Assembly: GCA_022478985.1 (NCBI GenBank)
Contig: JAKSZP010000011.1
Location: forward strand, 124,001-188,000
From: Massospora cicadina
Taxonomy: Eukaryota; Entomophthoromycota; Entomophthoromycetes; Entomophthorales; Entomophthoraceae
Reading direction: 5' to 3'
Length of the DNA stretch: 64,000 bases
Position numbers and translations under genes: made by a program. Below the pieces are notes generated by a model, which saw nothing but the letters and a program-made list of their open reading frames with translations, made no database searches and was not told the origin of the DNA. This document shows, piece after piece, positions 10,691 through 21,800 of the stretch (position 1 is its first letter; the number at the start of each line of letters is the position of its first letter).

Positions 10691-12205
10691 TTTTGGTCAT
10701 CAAGAAAAATGAAAATACCATCACTAACATAAGGATACTCCTGGGCAATTTCCTTACTAGAAATGCTACTTCAATCACCTCCAGAGCGGTAACATGAGTT
10801 GAAGGTTCACCGTTGACTGTACCATTCCACTCAAGGATCTGCCAGGCGTATGGATATTGCATATCTTGGTGGAACTCCTTGCCCGCATTATTAGATTCTC
10901 TCCCTCAGCTTGAGGCCAATATTAAAGGGGATTTGTGATATAATAAATCGTCAAGGTGAGTACTGGGACTGACACAAAGTGACTCATGAGAATCATCAGG
11001 GACAGATAGGTTTGAATTAGCGAAAGTAGAGCGTCCTGTCTCTATTCCGCTCAACCTTTTCCCTATGCATTTGAGGCAACTGGTACTGCATTAACATTCA
11101 GTTTACGGGTCAGCTAGCTGCATAATGGCCTCATTGGCTGCATAAAAACAAGCATTTGTAAATGGCACTCGTCTCTGCATCATACCCATAAATCAAGGTT
11201 TGAAATTAATTGATAGATTGTAATTCAGATGAGTACAAACTGGTTGATAAATGGGGTGGAAAGGACTTGCCAAAACATTGAGGGGTCAAGTGTTTCCCAA
11301 TGGATTAGAACCAAGTTGTTATTGTTCCAATACCCATGGGGATTCAGTAGCAGTTGCAGAGGCTTCCCGTTCCACATTGAGAGCACTAAAAGTGACGGAT
11401 AGATGTCATAAATGACTGACAATTTTTAGTAGCTCCAGATCCTCTTGAAGAATGTATGACATAGCATTATACAGTTCTTGATTGGGCTTGACAGCCGCCA
11501 TAATTGATGTGCCCACTTCCTCGTTAGATAAGATATTTGCTCTCAACAACACATGAGCCTCAGTCGTGAACCACTCCACAAACTTTACCAAGGACTCATT
11601 CTTTTGAAAGGATATTATCAAAAACTCTGCTTTGCATTGAGTCATTTTTGCCTTGCCCCCAAACAGACAGATCATGGTCTCCTTCACCTCTTGATATACT
11701 ATGATAATACTCTTAAGGTAATATGTGACCTGATCAGTGCTTGCAACGTTCAAAGTGGATAACAAAAAATTTAACTTTTTACCAATTGAAGCCCCTCCAT
11801 GGCAAATTTAAACCACTTGAAAAACTCATGTATGTTTCAATCATGATGAAATGGGAGCATCTTGTCACTGCAGACCTCCCCTCCCTAACAACCTCACTTA
11901 ATCTACACGCTGCACAGTATAGCCACTTGCTAGTCTTGCCCACAAGGTCAGCAAGTTGGTAGGTTTGACAACACACCAGGTGCAGTTAGGTGTAAGCCTT
12001 GCAATCTGATTGGTTATATTTTACTTTTATGGAAAAGCATTTTTGAGCCTGGAGTAATATATTTAAGGTGAGCTTCAGTTCCACGTATTGTGACAACTCA
12101 ATAAACTGGTGTAGTACCCCATTGAGGGACTCTGGTTGTGCCATCGAGTAGCAAATATGGAGTTATTTAATAAGTAATCAATGGGCCCCCTGTATTGAGC
12201 ACCAC
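10691..12205 (-). pseudogene. Element B gag
   Basis: 11406-11765 has the capsid pattern (VKETMICLFGGKAKMTQCKA, then FVEWFTTEAHVLLRANIL) that aligns with the gag of A. 11779-11976 and 12075-12305 are likely fragments of the N-terminal part. I could not pick out an intact zinc knuckle between 10690 and 11400. Confidence 0.7.
12186..12203 (-). other. Primer-binding-site-like sequence of element B
   Basis: On the minus strand TGGTGCTCAATACAGGGGG, differing by a few bases from that of A. It should mark the end of the 5' LTR of B. The LTR itself cannot be delimited because its partner is outside the window, and gag-like charged sequence seems to go on to 12.7 kb. Confidence 0.45.
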
Positions 12206-13879
12206 TATTAATTTTTGCCATATTAGGTTGATTCTGCCAAACTGGTTGCACAGAGTAAAACCCACTGAACAACAGAAGAGCGATATGAGGATCACTGGCC
12301 CTCAATAATTAATAATAATAAAGCACTTAATAAAGAGCTATTGCCCTGACAATACCAATTTATTTAATAATAAGCTTAATGGCTACTTCCATTACTCTTC
12401 CTACTATCTTCTTTCTCCCTAAAAATCTCCTCCTTCTCACTCTCATGCTCAACTCTTAATTCTCAGTATTCCTCAGTGGCTTTAACATGCTCCGCTTAGT
12501 AAACTCTTTTGCTATGATCTAGGGGTTTCATTTGCACATTGAGACTTTGGCGGAATTCCTCAAATTCACTGAGCCATTATTTCTTTGATCAATTTCACTT
12601 TGCATTGACATAATCAATTGCTTGATATTGAGGCTCACCTCAACTTCCAGATACAATCTGCTGGTTAGGTGACTTATTGTACCATCATATCAACTTCATG
12701 ACAGATTGTTTTGTAATAATTCCAATATTCCACAAAATAAAAAAATGCCATCTGATTTTTGTAATTATTTAATGTTTGAAAAGTTTAGAAAAAACTGGTT
12801 ACACATTAACTAAAGCATAGATGAGCAACAAGGTTTGTAAGTTTTCAATTCCATAAAATATTGTTATAATTACAAAACAGACATTGTACAGAAGTCGCAC
12901 AGTCACTATTATTATAAAAATAATTCTAAGCAGAAAGCACGCTGTACAGCATTTAACTGCTCCGTGTTTAACAAATGGCATTTAAAATTAAAACAACAAT
13001 CAAAAACCTACATGCCCTCTCATGAGCTGAATATAAACTATTAGATCTTTAAAATTATCTACTTCACTGGCAGAACCTGTATATAAGTTAATAAGTCAAG
13101 TCAAAATATAATGTAATTTTATACTTTAACATGAAATATTGCTTTTGGTAGAGTTGGTCCCATGGTTATCCTACCTCATATACAAGATTATATAAAGATT
13201 GTTAGAGATGCATTATGTTATAATAGGTTATACCTAAAACTATTTACTAACCAAAAAGAAAAAGTCTTGGCATCATTATAAAAATATAAACTCTCCATTT
13301 GATAATTGTGTTTATAATAAATATATGTAACTAATATGTACTAAGTTGTCCTTTAAATTAATAGAATATACTTATATGATATAATGGATACTTGTATTTT
13401 AATTAAGAACTTAAAAGGATGATAGAAATTATTTTTATTATTAAATTAATAAAAAAGCTCTTATTATGAAATATATTTTATTAAATATCACACCTTATAC
13501 TATGGTAGAAAAATTTAAAATAACTATAAAGTACACAGTACATATGATTAGAATAATGGGACTTTAAGATAACTAAGGTATATAAAAAGTAGTTTTCTTT
13601 GAGATCCTTTAAAGTATAAATTTATTAATTTCTAAAAAAATCACTTTAACTGTATATACTTGACTTTTCATCAAAATTTACATAGTATAATTCAGTTTTA
13701 TGCCAGAATTCTATATTAAATTGACTAGATTAATTTTTACTTTGAAAGCATTTTAATTTGACTTTTCTGAACTATCCAGAAGCTTAATCTTTTATAATAA
13801 TATAACTTGTATTTTTATCTATTGGTAAGAAAGAAGATCTAATATTGTAAATATGCTTTTCTGGTATCATTTTTAGATC
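12206..13879. other. AT-rich stretch, probably 5' LTR of B and older debris
   Basis: No gene recognised. A direct repeat of about 24 bp (around 12157 and 12358, TTATTTAATAA...AATGG) brackets 12180-12360. 12400-12700 reads on the minus strand as charged, helix-rich sequence with stops. From 12.8 to 13.9 kb it is very AT-rich with no structure I can name. Confidence 0.4.
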
Positions 13880-14110
13880 ACTTAGTGTGACATTCAAGGC
13901 AGGGTGGTTAGCCTGTCAGGGTAATTTCTGATTCCACCTTAGTGCAGGTTTTGTTCAATATAAGTTTAAAACTGTACTGGCTAGAAAAATTCTCAGTGTG
14001 GTATATTTGTCCCAAGGTTGACCCACCTTGAATACTTTTTAGTTTGACATTAAAGGCTTTACATGACTGCCACATAGCCTTGGTTTGCTTTGATATAAAT
14101 AATAAGACCA
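13880..14110 (+). pseudogene. Fragment of old gypsy pol family H (copy H1)
   Basis: About 200 bp matches the reverse complement of 25790-25920, sharing GTGCAGGTTTTGTT, ACTGGCTAGAAAAA and CCAAGG..GAC.CACCTTGA.TAC. The matching region at 25.8 kb lies just downstream of an integrase C-terminus, so this is the same part of another copy in the opposite direction. Confidence 0.6.
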
Positions 14111-14599
14111 AACAGGTGGGCTGTGATAACCTAGGCCTTCAAAGATTGGCTGTTTAATCTAAGATTAATGAAAAAACAAGAAAATATGCTACACCAGAAT
14201 TAGCATTATCAGATCAAGTTTAGATAGATTTTAAGAACAAATCAAGATCAATAATAATAGATATGTAAAAAAGTTTAAACATCTGAGATACTAGTTTAAA
14301 GTTTTAGAATGGCCTAGATTGTATTCCAAAGAGCGCAGAATCTTGAAATAGAGCCACTAAATGGCCCACCGCCTATGGATTCTACTGAAACCCTCCCAAG
14401 AATATCCCCTAAGTTTTTCCTTAAATTTTTTATTAAAATAAACTAATGAACTTTGTCAAAGCAAATTACCTCAAGAAAACATAACAAAAATCCATAAAAA
14501 ATTGAAATATATAGTTTTAAAGGGTTCTACATCATTATTTAGATCTAAATCTCTGACCTTGAGTCCTTATGGTTAACCCCTATGCTGCTTGGAAATGTC
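14111..14599. other. Unassigned AT-rich stretch
   Basis: I see no gene or repeat I can support here. Confidence 0.4.
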
Positions 14600-14823
14600 A
14601 CCATTAATGTTCAGCCACAATCAAGGGTCCTGAACCAGCGTTTAAGATTCAGTTTAAGAATCCTCCGCAATGTTGGGGACACATTGTAAGATGTTCATTT
14701 GTTTCATGGCTAGATGATATTATAAGGGGACAGATTGTAATGGTAAGACTGAGCATGATGAGGCCAAGAGGACAAAGGTGGCAGGCCTTCCTTACCTGAA
14801 GGACAATCTAGACCAACGCTGGG
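14600..14823 (+). mobile_element. Unknown repeat family F, copy 1, left part
   Basis: Homologous to 58945-59170 at nucleotide and protein level. Both copies translate to a conserved core with VSWLDD (VSWLDDIIRG here, VSWLDDLIVG in copy 2). It is cut at 14823 by element E and resumes at 21206. I do not recognise the protein. Confidence 0.65.
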
Positions 14824-15163
14824 TGTCAGGATTTCACCAAATTCTCATATCTCTAAAAATCCACTTCATCAATTCCCCTGACATCATTGGAAGGAGTGAG
14901 CAATATATTGCAGTCTATCAAGGTTAACAATCAATCTGATCTCAATCAATTGATTAAAGATTTGATTGTGCAGAGATTAATTAACTCTGATAGATTATGA
15001 GCAGTTACAAAGCTTATAAATATTCCCTCTTTTTGATAATATAAGATAGGTTGATTAATAACCTATAGTTCCGTTTGATTTTTAATACATTTCTAAAGAA
15101 TCCTCTAAGTGTAACTTCGAGATTATACCTGCCCCATTGGAAGTGTAATTCAAAACTTCCAGA
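14824..15163 (+). repeat. 5' LTR of element E
   Basis: 340 bp, starts TGTCAGGATTTCACC. Nearly identical to 20866-21205. TATA box TATAAATA at 15015-15022, followed by TTCCCTCT. Confidence 0.93.
15015..15022 (+). promoter_or_regulatory. TATA box of LTR E (5')
   Basis: TATAAATA, repeated at 21058-21065 in the other LTR. The 16-mer TATAAATATTCCCTCT is also in the LTRs of element A on its coding strand. Confidence 0.5.
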
Positions 15164-15164
15164 C

Positions 15165-15185
15165 TGGTGCTTACTACAGGGGAAC
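15165..15185 (+). other. Primer binding site of element E
   Basis: TGGTGCTTACTACAGGGGAA, just after the LTR. Close variant of the sites in A, B and G. Confidence 0.8.
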
Positions 15186-15344
15186 TCTGAGTTACACACC
15201 AGTGACACCGTCTATCACTACTATGGATTCTCATTTTTTCCAGACAAAGCTCAAGATCAAGAGCAAGGTAGCATTTTATGATGGGTCCATTCAACTGGAG
15301 CCCAAATCCCAAGATTACCCTCCACGTTGAAATTTTAGGCCAAT

Positions 15345-17405
15345 TTGGAATTTTATGGTCCTAACTTAAGTTTTACCTCAGACTTTCAAATACTGCCTGA
15401 GGCTTTAAAAAATATTATTAATTTACTTGAAGGGGCCTTAATCCCTGGAATCTGTTATACCCAATTTTTAATCAAATGCTGTACCTTCTATATTGCAGAA
15501 AGTGCTGCAAATCTCTCAAATTCCAGGAATTAGCCCCAAGCAATATTTGCACCGACTCATACATCCTACCTTATACCATTTATTACCTGTAGTTGGAATG
15601 CACCACCAAGGGATACTCAATTTACTAGAAGGACTCCAGTTCTTGAATAATTATATTTTGAATTTTTCAAGTCAGCCTCTGAGTTTAGCCAAGATAATTG
15701 TGATGCTATCATTAGTAATTGGGCTTTCCTCAACTAAGTACATCAGCAGCTCATTCAGCTTGATTATGGGATGTCCAATCTTGTTGATGTACAGTTCCTC
15801 AAGAAAGTTTAGGAAATTCAGAGAGAATGGAGAGAGGGTATTTACCAACTCTCTAAGCGTAGTCAATCAATGGAGGAGGAAATTAGAACCCATCTCTTCC
15901 AATTGGAACAAATTTACTCAGGAATTCAATTCCAGGTAATTAAAGTAGAGAAAGCCTCTGGAAATATGGGTCCTCCTGGGGTTGAAGGACCTCTTGGGCC
16001 ACCTGGGGGTGTAGGACCACGTGGACCTTTCAGAGTTGATGGGCCACATGGACCCCCATGGAGTGTAGGGCCTCGGGGACCCCCAGGCGCGGATGGACCT
16101 CGGGGACCTCCAGGTGCCAATGGGCACTCAGGATCTTACCAGCAAATTGACTCTCTCTTGAACATGATGAACCACTTGCATGAACAATTCTCTAAATTGG
16201 CCAAAGAGTGTAACCTAACTCCTGATGGGGTACCAATCAATCCCCTCTTGTCACTTCAGTCATTATCTGATGAATTTATCATTCTGGTAAATTGGGCCAA
16301 GGACACTGATATCTTGCTACATGCTTGCGAATCAAAAGGGGAACTGCTCCAAGCGAAAATTGAGACGCTGGAACTTAAATACAACGCACAGCAGGAACAG
16401 ATTTTCGAGCTATCTCACTGATTAGATGAGAAAGTAGGGCATGCTGATTTGAATTGTCAGATTAATGAAGTTTGTACTGAAGCTGTTGGTCCTTACCCTC
16501 AAAATTCTTCTCAAGTTTCAGATTCCACCTCTTATGTTTCCACTCAATCAGAACAACCTGGAGTGCATGTTTTGAACACCAATGCTCCCATGAGTTTCAA
16601 GCCAGTATTCAAGGATAAATGCTCCCTGGGGGAAGGCAGCATTATCTCCTTTCTCTATCTTTATGAAAAGGCATTAAGTGAGGCCATGTATCACCAAAAA
16701 ATGAATTACTTGCCTAATTGCCTTACTCAATTGGCTTAGGATATTATGGTTCCCCACTTAATGACTTACTCTACTTGGTCTCAGGCCAAAGAAGCGTTGA
16801 TTAAAGAATTTTGGAGTGAGCAAAACCTTATCCTCACAAAAGCAGGCTTTTATGGGTATACAGCCCCACTGAAATGAATCTATCAAAGACTTTGCTCATC
16901 AGTTCTATCAGGAAGCTCAAACTCTAGTAGCCTATGGTCAGTTAAACTTGGACGATGCAATTACTGAAGTTCTGTCAGCTTTTACTTCCAGGACTCAAAT
17001 GCAAGTTTATCTATCAGTGTAAAAAATTTATGAAATATTTTGGACATTAAGGAGGCCTTATTGGAATTTCCTCCTCAATTCTCCAAAAGCCCCCAAGCTT
17101 ATGAGTCTCCATGTCCTAGTTGGTATAAAGTCTACGCCATGCCTGAGAACACTAGGGTGATCCAGTGTTACTACTGTTATTACTATTTCCATACTGAGAA
17201 TTGTTGTTTTAAAAAGGAAGCAGATGAGAAGAAGAAAAAAGATAAGCCCAATAATATTCTCCACTTTGATCATTATATGAGTGCGCAGCAAGAGCATCAA
17301 AGTTTGATTGAGTGTAATAAAGCTGAACATTCTTCTTATTCCTTGCCCTCCTTATTGGCATTATCCTCTCAGTTTGGAAGCACCATTACTCATATTGACT
17401 TCTGA
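15345..17405 (+). pseudogene. Element E gag with collagen-like tract
   Basis: One frame holds the whole Gag, with a few stops and short frame switches. Order: an N-terminal helical region (to about 15950), a Gly-X-Y collagen-like tract (15960-16133), a second helix-rich region ending near 16421, capsid (16600-17030, FLYLYEKALSEAMYHQKMNY), and a CCHC knuckle at 17160-17205 (CYYCYYYFHTENCC). Gag is the structural protein that coats the RNA. The collagen part is in frame with the helices on both sides, so it is part of Gag and not a stray host exon. Gag ends at TGA 17403-17405 and the protease frame continues directly. Confidence 0.85.
15960..16133 (+). repeat. Collagen-like Gly-X-Y repeat inside Gag
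   Basis: 19 consecutive triplets, 17 starting with Gly and rich in GPP, GPR and GAD. The two exceptions read RVD and WSV, each one base from a Gly codon (AGA from GGA, TGG from GGG). This is the triple-helix pattern of collagen. Confidence 0.9.
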
Positions 17406-18392
17406 GTGAATCAAGTCAATACCAAAGCTATCATAGATAATGGATCCCCAATGAATGTTGTCTTGTTAAAATTGATCAAACGGATCAAATTAACACCCAA
17501 TAATTCTCATTATGAAGAATATGGCACAGCTGGACATCAGAGTACTCAGTCTATTGGAGCTTTTTCAACCTTTCCCCTGAAAATTGGGAAATTAACCTTT
17601 ACCATCCCAGCCATTGTACTCAATAATTTGAGTTATGACTTACTTTTGGGGACTTAATTTTTATGAGAATTTGATAAAATTATCAATTACTCTGGCTTGT
17701 TGTTGTCTCTCTTGGGGTATAGAGTTCCCTTACTTTTATCTGATCATGCTTCTACCTGACGTCAGTTATGTCTGCTAGAAGGAACCAAAAGGTCTTAATT
17801 ACTTCGATATCATGTTGGGGATTCTAACGTAAAATTACCCCTACATTGGCGTATATTGAAGAGGGGATGCCTATTTTCTCCCCTGAGAAATTAGTTATTC
17901 CGCCAAAAACAAGTAATTAAAAACACTTCTTTGCATTTTTCAATTCCTAAGGGACATTTGTTACAAGTCCAAGGCACTGTCAATACTTTTGCTAAAGAGC
18001 TCTTGCCTTGTCCTGGAGTATTGGATTATGCTTATTCAGGATCATTATCTGTCTTACTGGCGAACCTTACCAATGAGCCAAAACTGGTAGATCGAGAGCA
18101 TCCAATTGCTTATGTCAAGTTACTGCCCTTATCTTGTAGCTATAATGTTAAACCCTTCGGGAGTCTACAAGACTTTGGATTGGAAAGTGATCAGGAAATC
18201 CTTACTGTGGGTCCTGCTATTGTAAAACACCTCTCTAGTGAACAGGAGAAACAAGTGCTTCAATTGTTAGATGAATATTCTGACATCTTTGCTAAGCATA
18301 CTTACGATTTTGGGAAGATGAAAGGAGTAGTGCACACTGTTGAAACTGGTGATCACCTTTCTATTCATGCGAAGCCCCTATCAGAAATCTAA
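17406..18392 (+). pseudogene. Element E protease and linker
   Basis: Same frame as gag after TGA 17403-17405. AIIDNGSPMNVVLLKLI is the active site (DNG for the usual DTG or DSG), and LSYDLLLGT is the second conserved strand, followed by a stop. 17931-18392 is the linker to RT with LLPCPGVLDYAYSGSLSVLL and DEYSDIFAKHTYDFG. Confidence 0.85.
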
Positions 18393-18909
18393 AGTAGAAG
18401 AAGCCCAGGTTACCAAGGAGTTGCGTCATTTGTTGGAGGCTGGATTATTGAAACCCTCCATTAGTCCTTGGGCATCCCCATTGTTATTGGTTAAGAAGAA
18501 AGATGGTTCTCATCAAGTTGTGATGGATTATTGTCAACTGAATGGTATTACTTGACGGGATTGTTATCCCTTACCTAGGATTGATGATTCCCTTAGGTTG
18601 TTGGCTGGATCCACCTATTTTTTGGCCATGAAATTAGCCAGTGGATACTGGCAAATCGAGTTATCACCAGAAGATTGTGCCAAGTGTGCCCTGATATCAA
18701 GTGAAGGGTTGTTTGAACCAACTCATATGCCTCAAGGACTAAGCAATGCCCCAGCAACTTTCCAAAGGGCCATGGATGGTATGCTACGGGATCTAAAGCT
18801 TACTTGTGTTCTGGTATATCTTGACAATATTACCATTTTCTCCAAAACTTTTATCAAGCATTTAGACCATCTAAAAAAAGTTTTAGCTGAATTCGGGGCT
18901 CCTCCTTAA
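18340..18909 (+). pseudogene. Element E reverse transcriptase
   Basis: Fingers (LRHLLEAGLLKPSISPWASP, VKKKDGSHQVVMDY), palm (ASGYWQIELSPEDCAKCALI, MPQGLSNAPATFQRAMDGML) and active site VLVYLDNITIFS, in which the second Asp of YLDD is Asn. Overlaps the end of the PR frame, with a +1 shift. One TGA at 18553 interrupts it. Confidence 0.9.
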
Positions 18910-19670
18910 AACTCAAACCCTTCAAATGCTCATTCTTTCAAAACGAAATGGACTTTTTAGGAAATCAGGTTTAAGCTAAAATGATTTGACCCCTCTCAGA
19001 CAAAGTTCAAGCCATCCAATGAATGCCTCCTCCTACTCTTTACGGGATATTCAAGTCTTTCTTGGCATGGTTGGGTATTCCTGGCAATTTATTCCCAACT
19101 TTACTGATATGGATGAACTTTTATTTCACCTGTTGCAAAAAGGAGTGTTCTTTGAGTGGGGGTCAGCTCAAAAACAGTCATTCAATTCTCTGCGTACCGC
19201 CTTGATCAAGGCACCTGTTCTAATTCATCCCCAATTTGATAAGCCTTTCTTTTTACATACTGATGCCAGCAATGTCACTATTGGGGCTATCTTATCTCAG
19301 TGTGATGAAGAGAATAATACTCATCCTGTTGCTTACTATAGAAAAACTTTATTGAAGGCTGAACGAAATTATAGTGTTACTGAGCGGGAATGTTTGGCAG
19401 TAATCCTAGCAATCAAGCACTTCTGTCCCTTCTTATATGATAACCATTTCACTGTTATTACTGACCATTCTTCCTTACGATGGTTGAAGAACATGAAGGA
19501 TCCTGACGGGAGGTTGGCCCATTGGACTTTAAGGCTGCAAAATTACGATTTATTCATTGTTTATTGCTCAGGGGCTCAGCACCAAAATGCTGATGGGATG
19601 TCCCAACTTCCTACTCTGACCTTGGAACTAGAAAAAGAAGAACGCTTATACAACCTTATTGGATGACCTG
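18910..19670 (+). pseudogene. Element E RT thumb and RNase H
   Basis: The 226-residue open stretch 18986-19666 has the connection (FLGMVGYSWQFIPNF), RNase H start FFLHTDASNVTIGAILSQ, the conserved YSVTERECLAVILAIKHF and VITDHSSLRWLKN, and the end SGAQHQNADGMSQLP. These are the standard gypsy RNase H blocks, and the acidic residues D, E and D are kept. Confidence 0.92.
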
Positions 19671-20850
19671 AGTTATGGGATCAAGAAACTGAAGAGGATC
19701 GAGCCTTTCTAAAATCAATTACCAAAGTTACTATGATTCAAGATTGAGCTTTGTATAAGAAAGTCAAATCTAAGTGGTTGCCCTTCCTACATCCCAACTC
19801 TAGATTTCACGCTGTAATGGAAGGTCATGAACAAGTTGGTCATAGCGGCTTAAAGAAGACTCAAGAATGGTTGAAGACTCAATACTATTGGAACAACATG
19901 ACTGAGTCCATTTGAGAGACCCTTGACTCATATCTTATCTGCAAAAGCCATGGAACTACCAACCCTACATATCAACATCAAGTTATTCCCCTGAGCAAGG
20001 CGTTTGAGGTGGTCAGCATTGATGTTGTAGGTCCTTTTCCTTGGGGATTGCATGGCCATCAGTATATCATTATGGCTGTCAACCATTTAACCAAATGGGT
20101 TGAGGCCATTTTCATTGCTACCCCTTCAGCTAAGACTACAGCGTTATTCCTATATCAGCATATCATTTCTCAACATGGGTGTCCCAAGGTCCTTATGTCA
20201 GATAATGGGACTAACTTCACCTCGCAACTTATACAGGAGTTATCCAAATTTTTTAACACTACTCAGAGATTTGTTGTCCCTTATAATCCATCTACAAATG
20301 GGGCCATTGAACGAGTTAATGGGATCCTGGTCTCGATTCTAAGAAAGATGGCATCCACTGACCTGACTCAGTGGAATTTTTATTTTCCTAGTGCCTTGTT
20401 TGCTTATCGGATAAGCTACCACCACATTATCAAGATGTCCCCATTTAAGTGTATATATGGGCGGGATCCTTCAGTCCCTTCTAGTGTTCAAACAATCCTT
20501 GAGGAAAGCATCCCAGGAAATTCCAATTTAATTATAGGAATTTGGCTGATGAGATTATCCATCTTCAGGCTCAAGCAATGAATTCGATTAAAACAACCAT
20601 ATTTAAAAAGAGACTCAAAGGAGCAATCAACACAAACCTGTCTTACCCGAATACCAGATTGGGGATTACGTTATGTACTATCATTCTTGGCCTGGTAGGC
20701 GGACTGAAAAGTTGGGAACTAATTGGTCTGGTCCCTATAGAGTTATATTTTGAAAAGGATTAGAGTATTTGATTGTTCATATTGATACTGATATAGTGTT
20801 AAATCGTATTCATCCTAGGTTTTTAAGAAGTCATACTCCACCGCGATTGA
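19671..20850 (+). pseudogene. Element E integrase
   Basis: Zinc-binding HHCC part near 19820-19960 (HEQVGHSGLKKTQ; the second Cys pair is damaged by stops). 20009-20581 is an open core with all three catalytic acids: SIDVVGPFPWG, MSDNGTNFTSQL and STNGAIERVNGIL. The C-terminal part follows to about 20830. TGA stops at 19745 and 19912 lie upstream. This is the only integrase core here with an intact DDE set. Confidence 0.9.
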
Positions 20851-20855
20851 ATATT

Positions 20856-20865
20856 GAGGGGGAAG
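20856..20865 (+). other. Polypurine tract of element E
   Basis: GAGGGGGAAG directly before the 3' LTR. Confidence 0.8.
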
Positions 20866-21205
20866 TGTTGGGATTTCACCAAATTCTCATATCTCTGAAA
20901 AATCCACTTCATCAATTCTCCCAACATCATTGAAAGGAGTGAGCGATATATCGCAGTCTATCAAGGTTAACAATCAATCTGATCTCAATCAATTGATTGA
21001 AGATTTGATTGTGCAGAGATTAATTCACTCTGATAGATTATGAGCAGTCATGATGCCTATAAATATTCCCTCTTTTTGATAATAAAAGATAGGTCGATTC
21101 ATAACTTATAGTTCCATTTGACTTTAATACATTTCTGGAGAATCCTCTCAGTGTAACTTCAAGATTATACCTGCCCCATTGGAAGTGTAATTCAAAACTT
21201 CCAGA
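20866..21205 (+). repeat. 3' LTR of element E
   Basis: 340 bp, starts TGTTGGGATTTCACC. Direct repeat of 14824-15163. Confidence 0.93.
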
Positions 21206-21800
21206 CTGAGTAAAGGCAATATATGCCCAAGTGGTTTGAGGTGCACGTGATGGCCAGATGAGCATTACATCCATGGTATTAAATTTCACCAGTTATAATA
21301 AAAATTATGATGGATCTTTACATCTAATTGAAAAATAGGGCTTTGAGTCTCTTTCAGTTTATATTAATACCAATCCTGTAGAATTCAGCTTCAGTCAATC
21401 ACCCAAGTGCAAACTTACTCATGCTACAGTACAACAGTATATGAGAAGCTGCTTTTTTGGTCATATTGGGAGCAGTGCCTTGCCCAATAAAGGGTAATTA
21501 CCTAATTGTTTTAATTTGATTTTTGAGACCAGCCTCTTTGTTGGTCATCTCTTCTTTTGTAAAAATAAAGACTGGTTTTTATATACTTTACTTATTCCAT
21601 GTTGCAATTTGCGGCCCTTGTGGGTTACCTTCTCTTGGGGGTTTAATGAAGTTTATTTATCTACTAAGAAGGTAGTGACACCATACTAAGTGGTGTCAAT
21701 ATGGTTTTATTGTTGGCCTACTCACGGAGAGTTAGAGACACTCTCCTGACAAATTGGCCAACGGACCCTCAACTTTATACATTGTGCTTAGTTTGTTTAA
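21206..21800 (+). mobile_element. Unknown repeat family F, copy 1, right part
   Basis: Continues family F after element E. It follows 59165-59960 of copy 2, with shared protein features such as the IEK/IGE block near 21310 and RVRDTLLTNW near 21735 (ERVTDTLLTG in copy 2). Heavily broken. The function is unknown to me. Confidence 0.6.

Larger units (their letters stand above)
14824..21205 (+). mobile_element. Ty3/gypsy LTR retrotransposon E
   Basis: Two 340-bp LTRs (14824-15163, 20866-21205), primer binding site, gag, PR, RT, RNase H, IN and polypurine tract in plus-strand order. Flanks are CTGGG (14819-14823) and CTGAG (21206-21210), a 5-bp target duplication with one transition. The inserted site can be read in family F copy 2, where ACGCTGGGTGCAAGC is uninterrupted near 59165. 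It is the best preserved pol in the window, yet has stops and frameshifts. Confidence 0.93.

Noticed and set aside
15918..16127. Minus-strand Pro/Gly-rich proteins opposite the collagen tract
   Set aside because: A regular GGN CCN repeat gives open frames on both strands; only the plus frame joins to Gag.
15960..16133. A host collagen exon
   Set aside because: It is in frame with retrotransposon Gag on both sides and lies within two matching LTRs.
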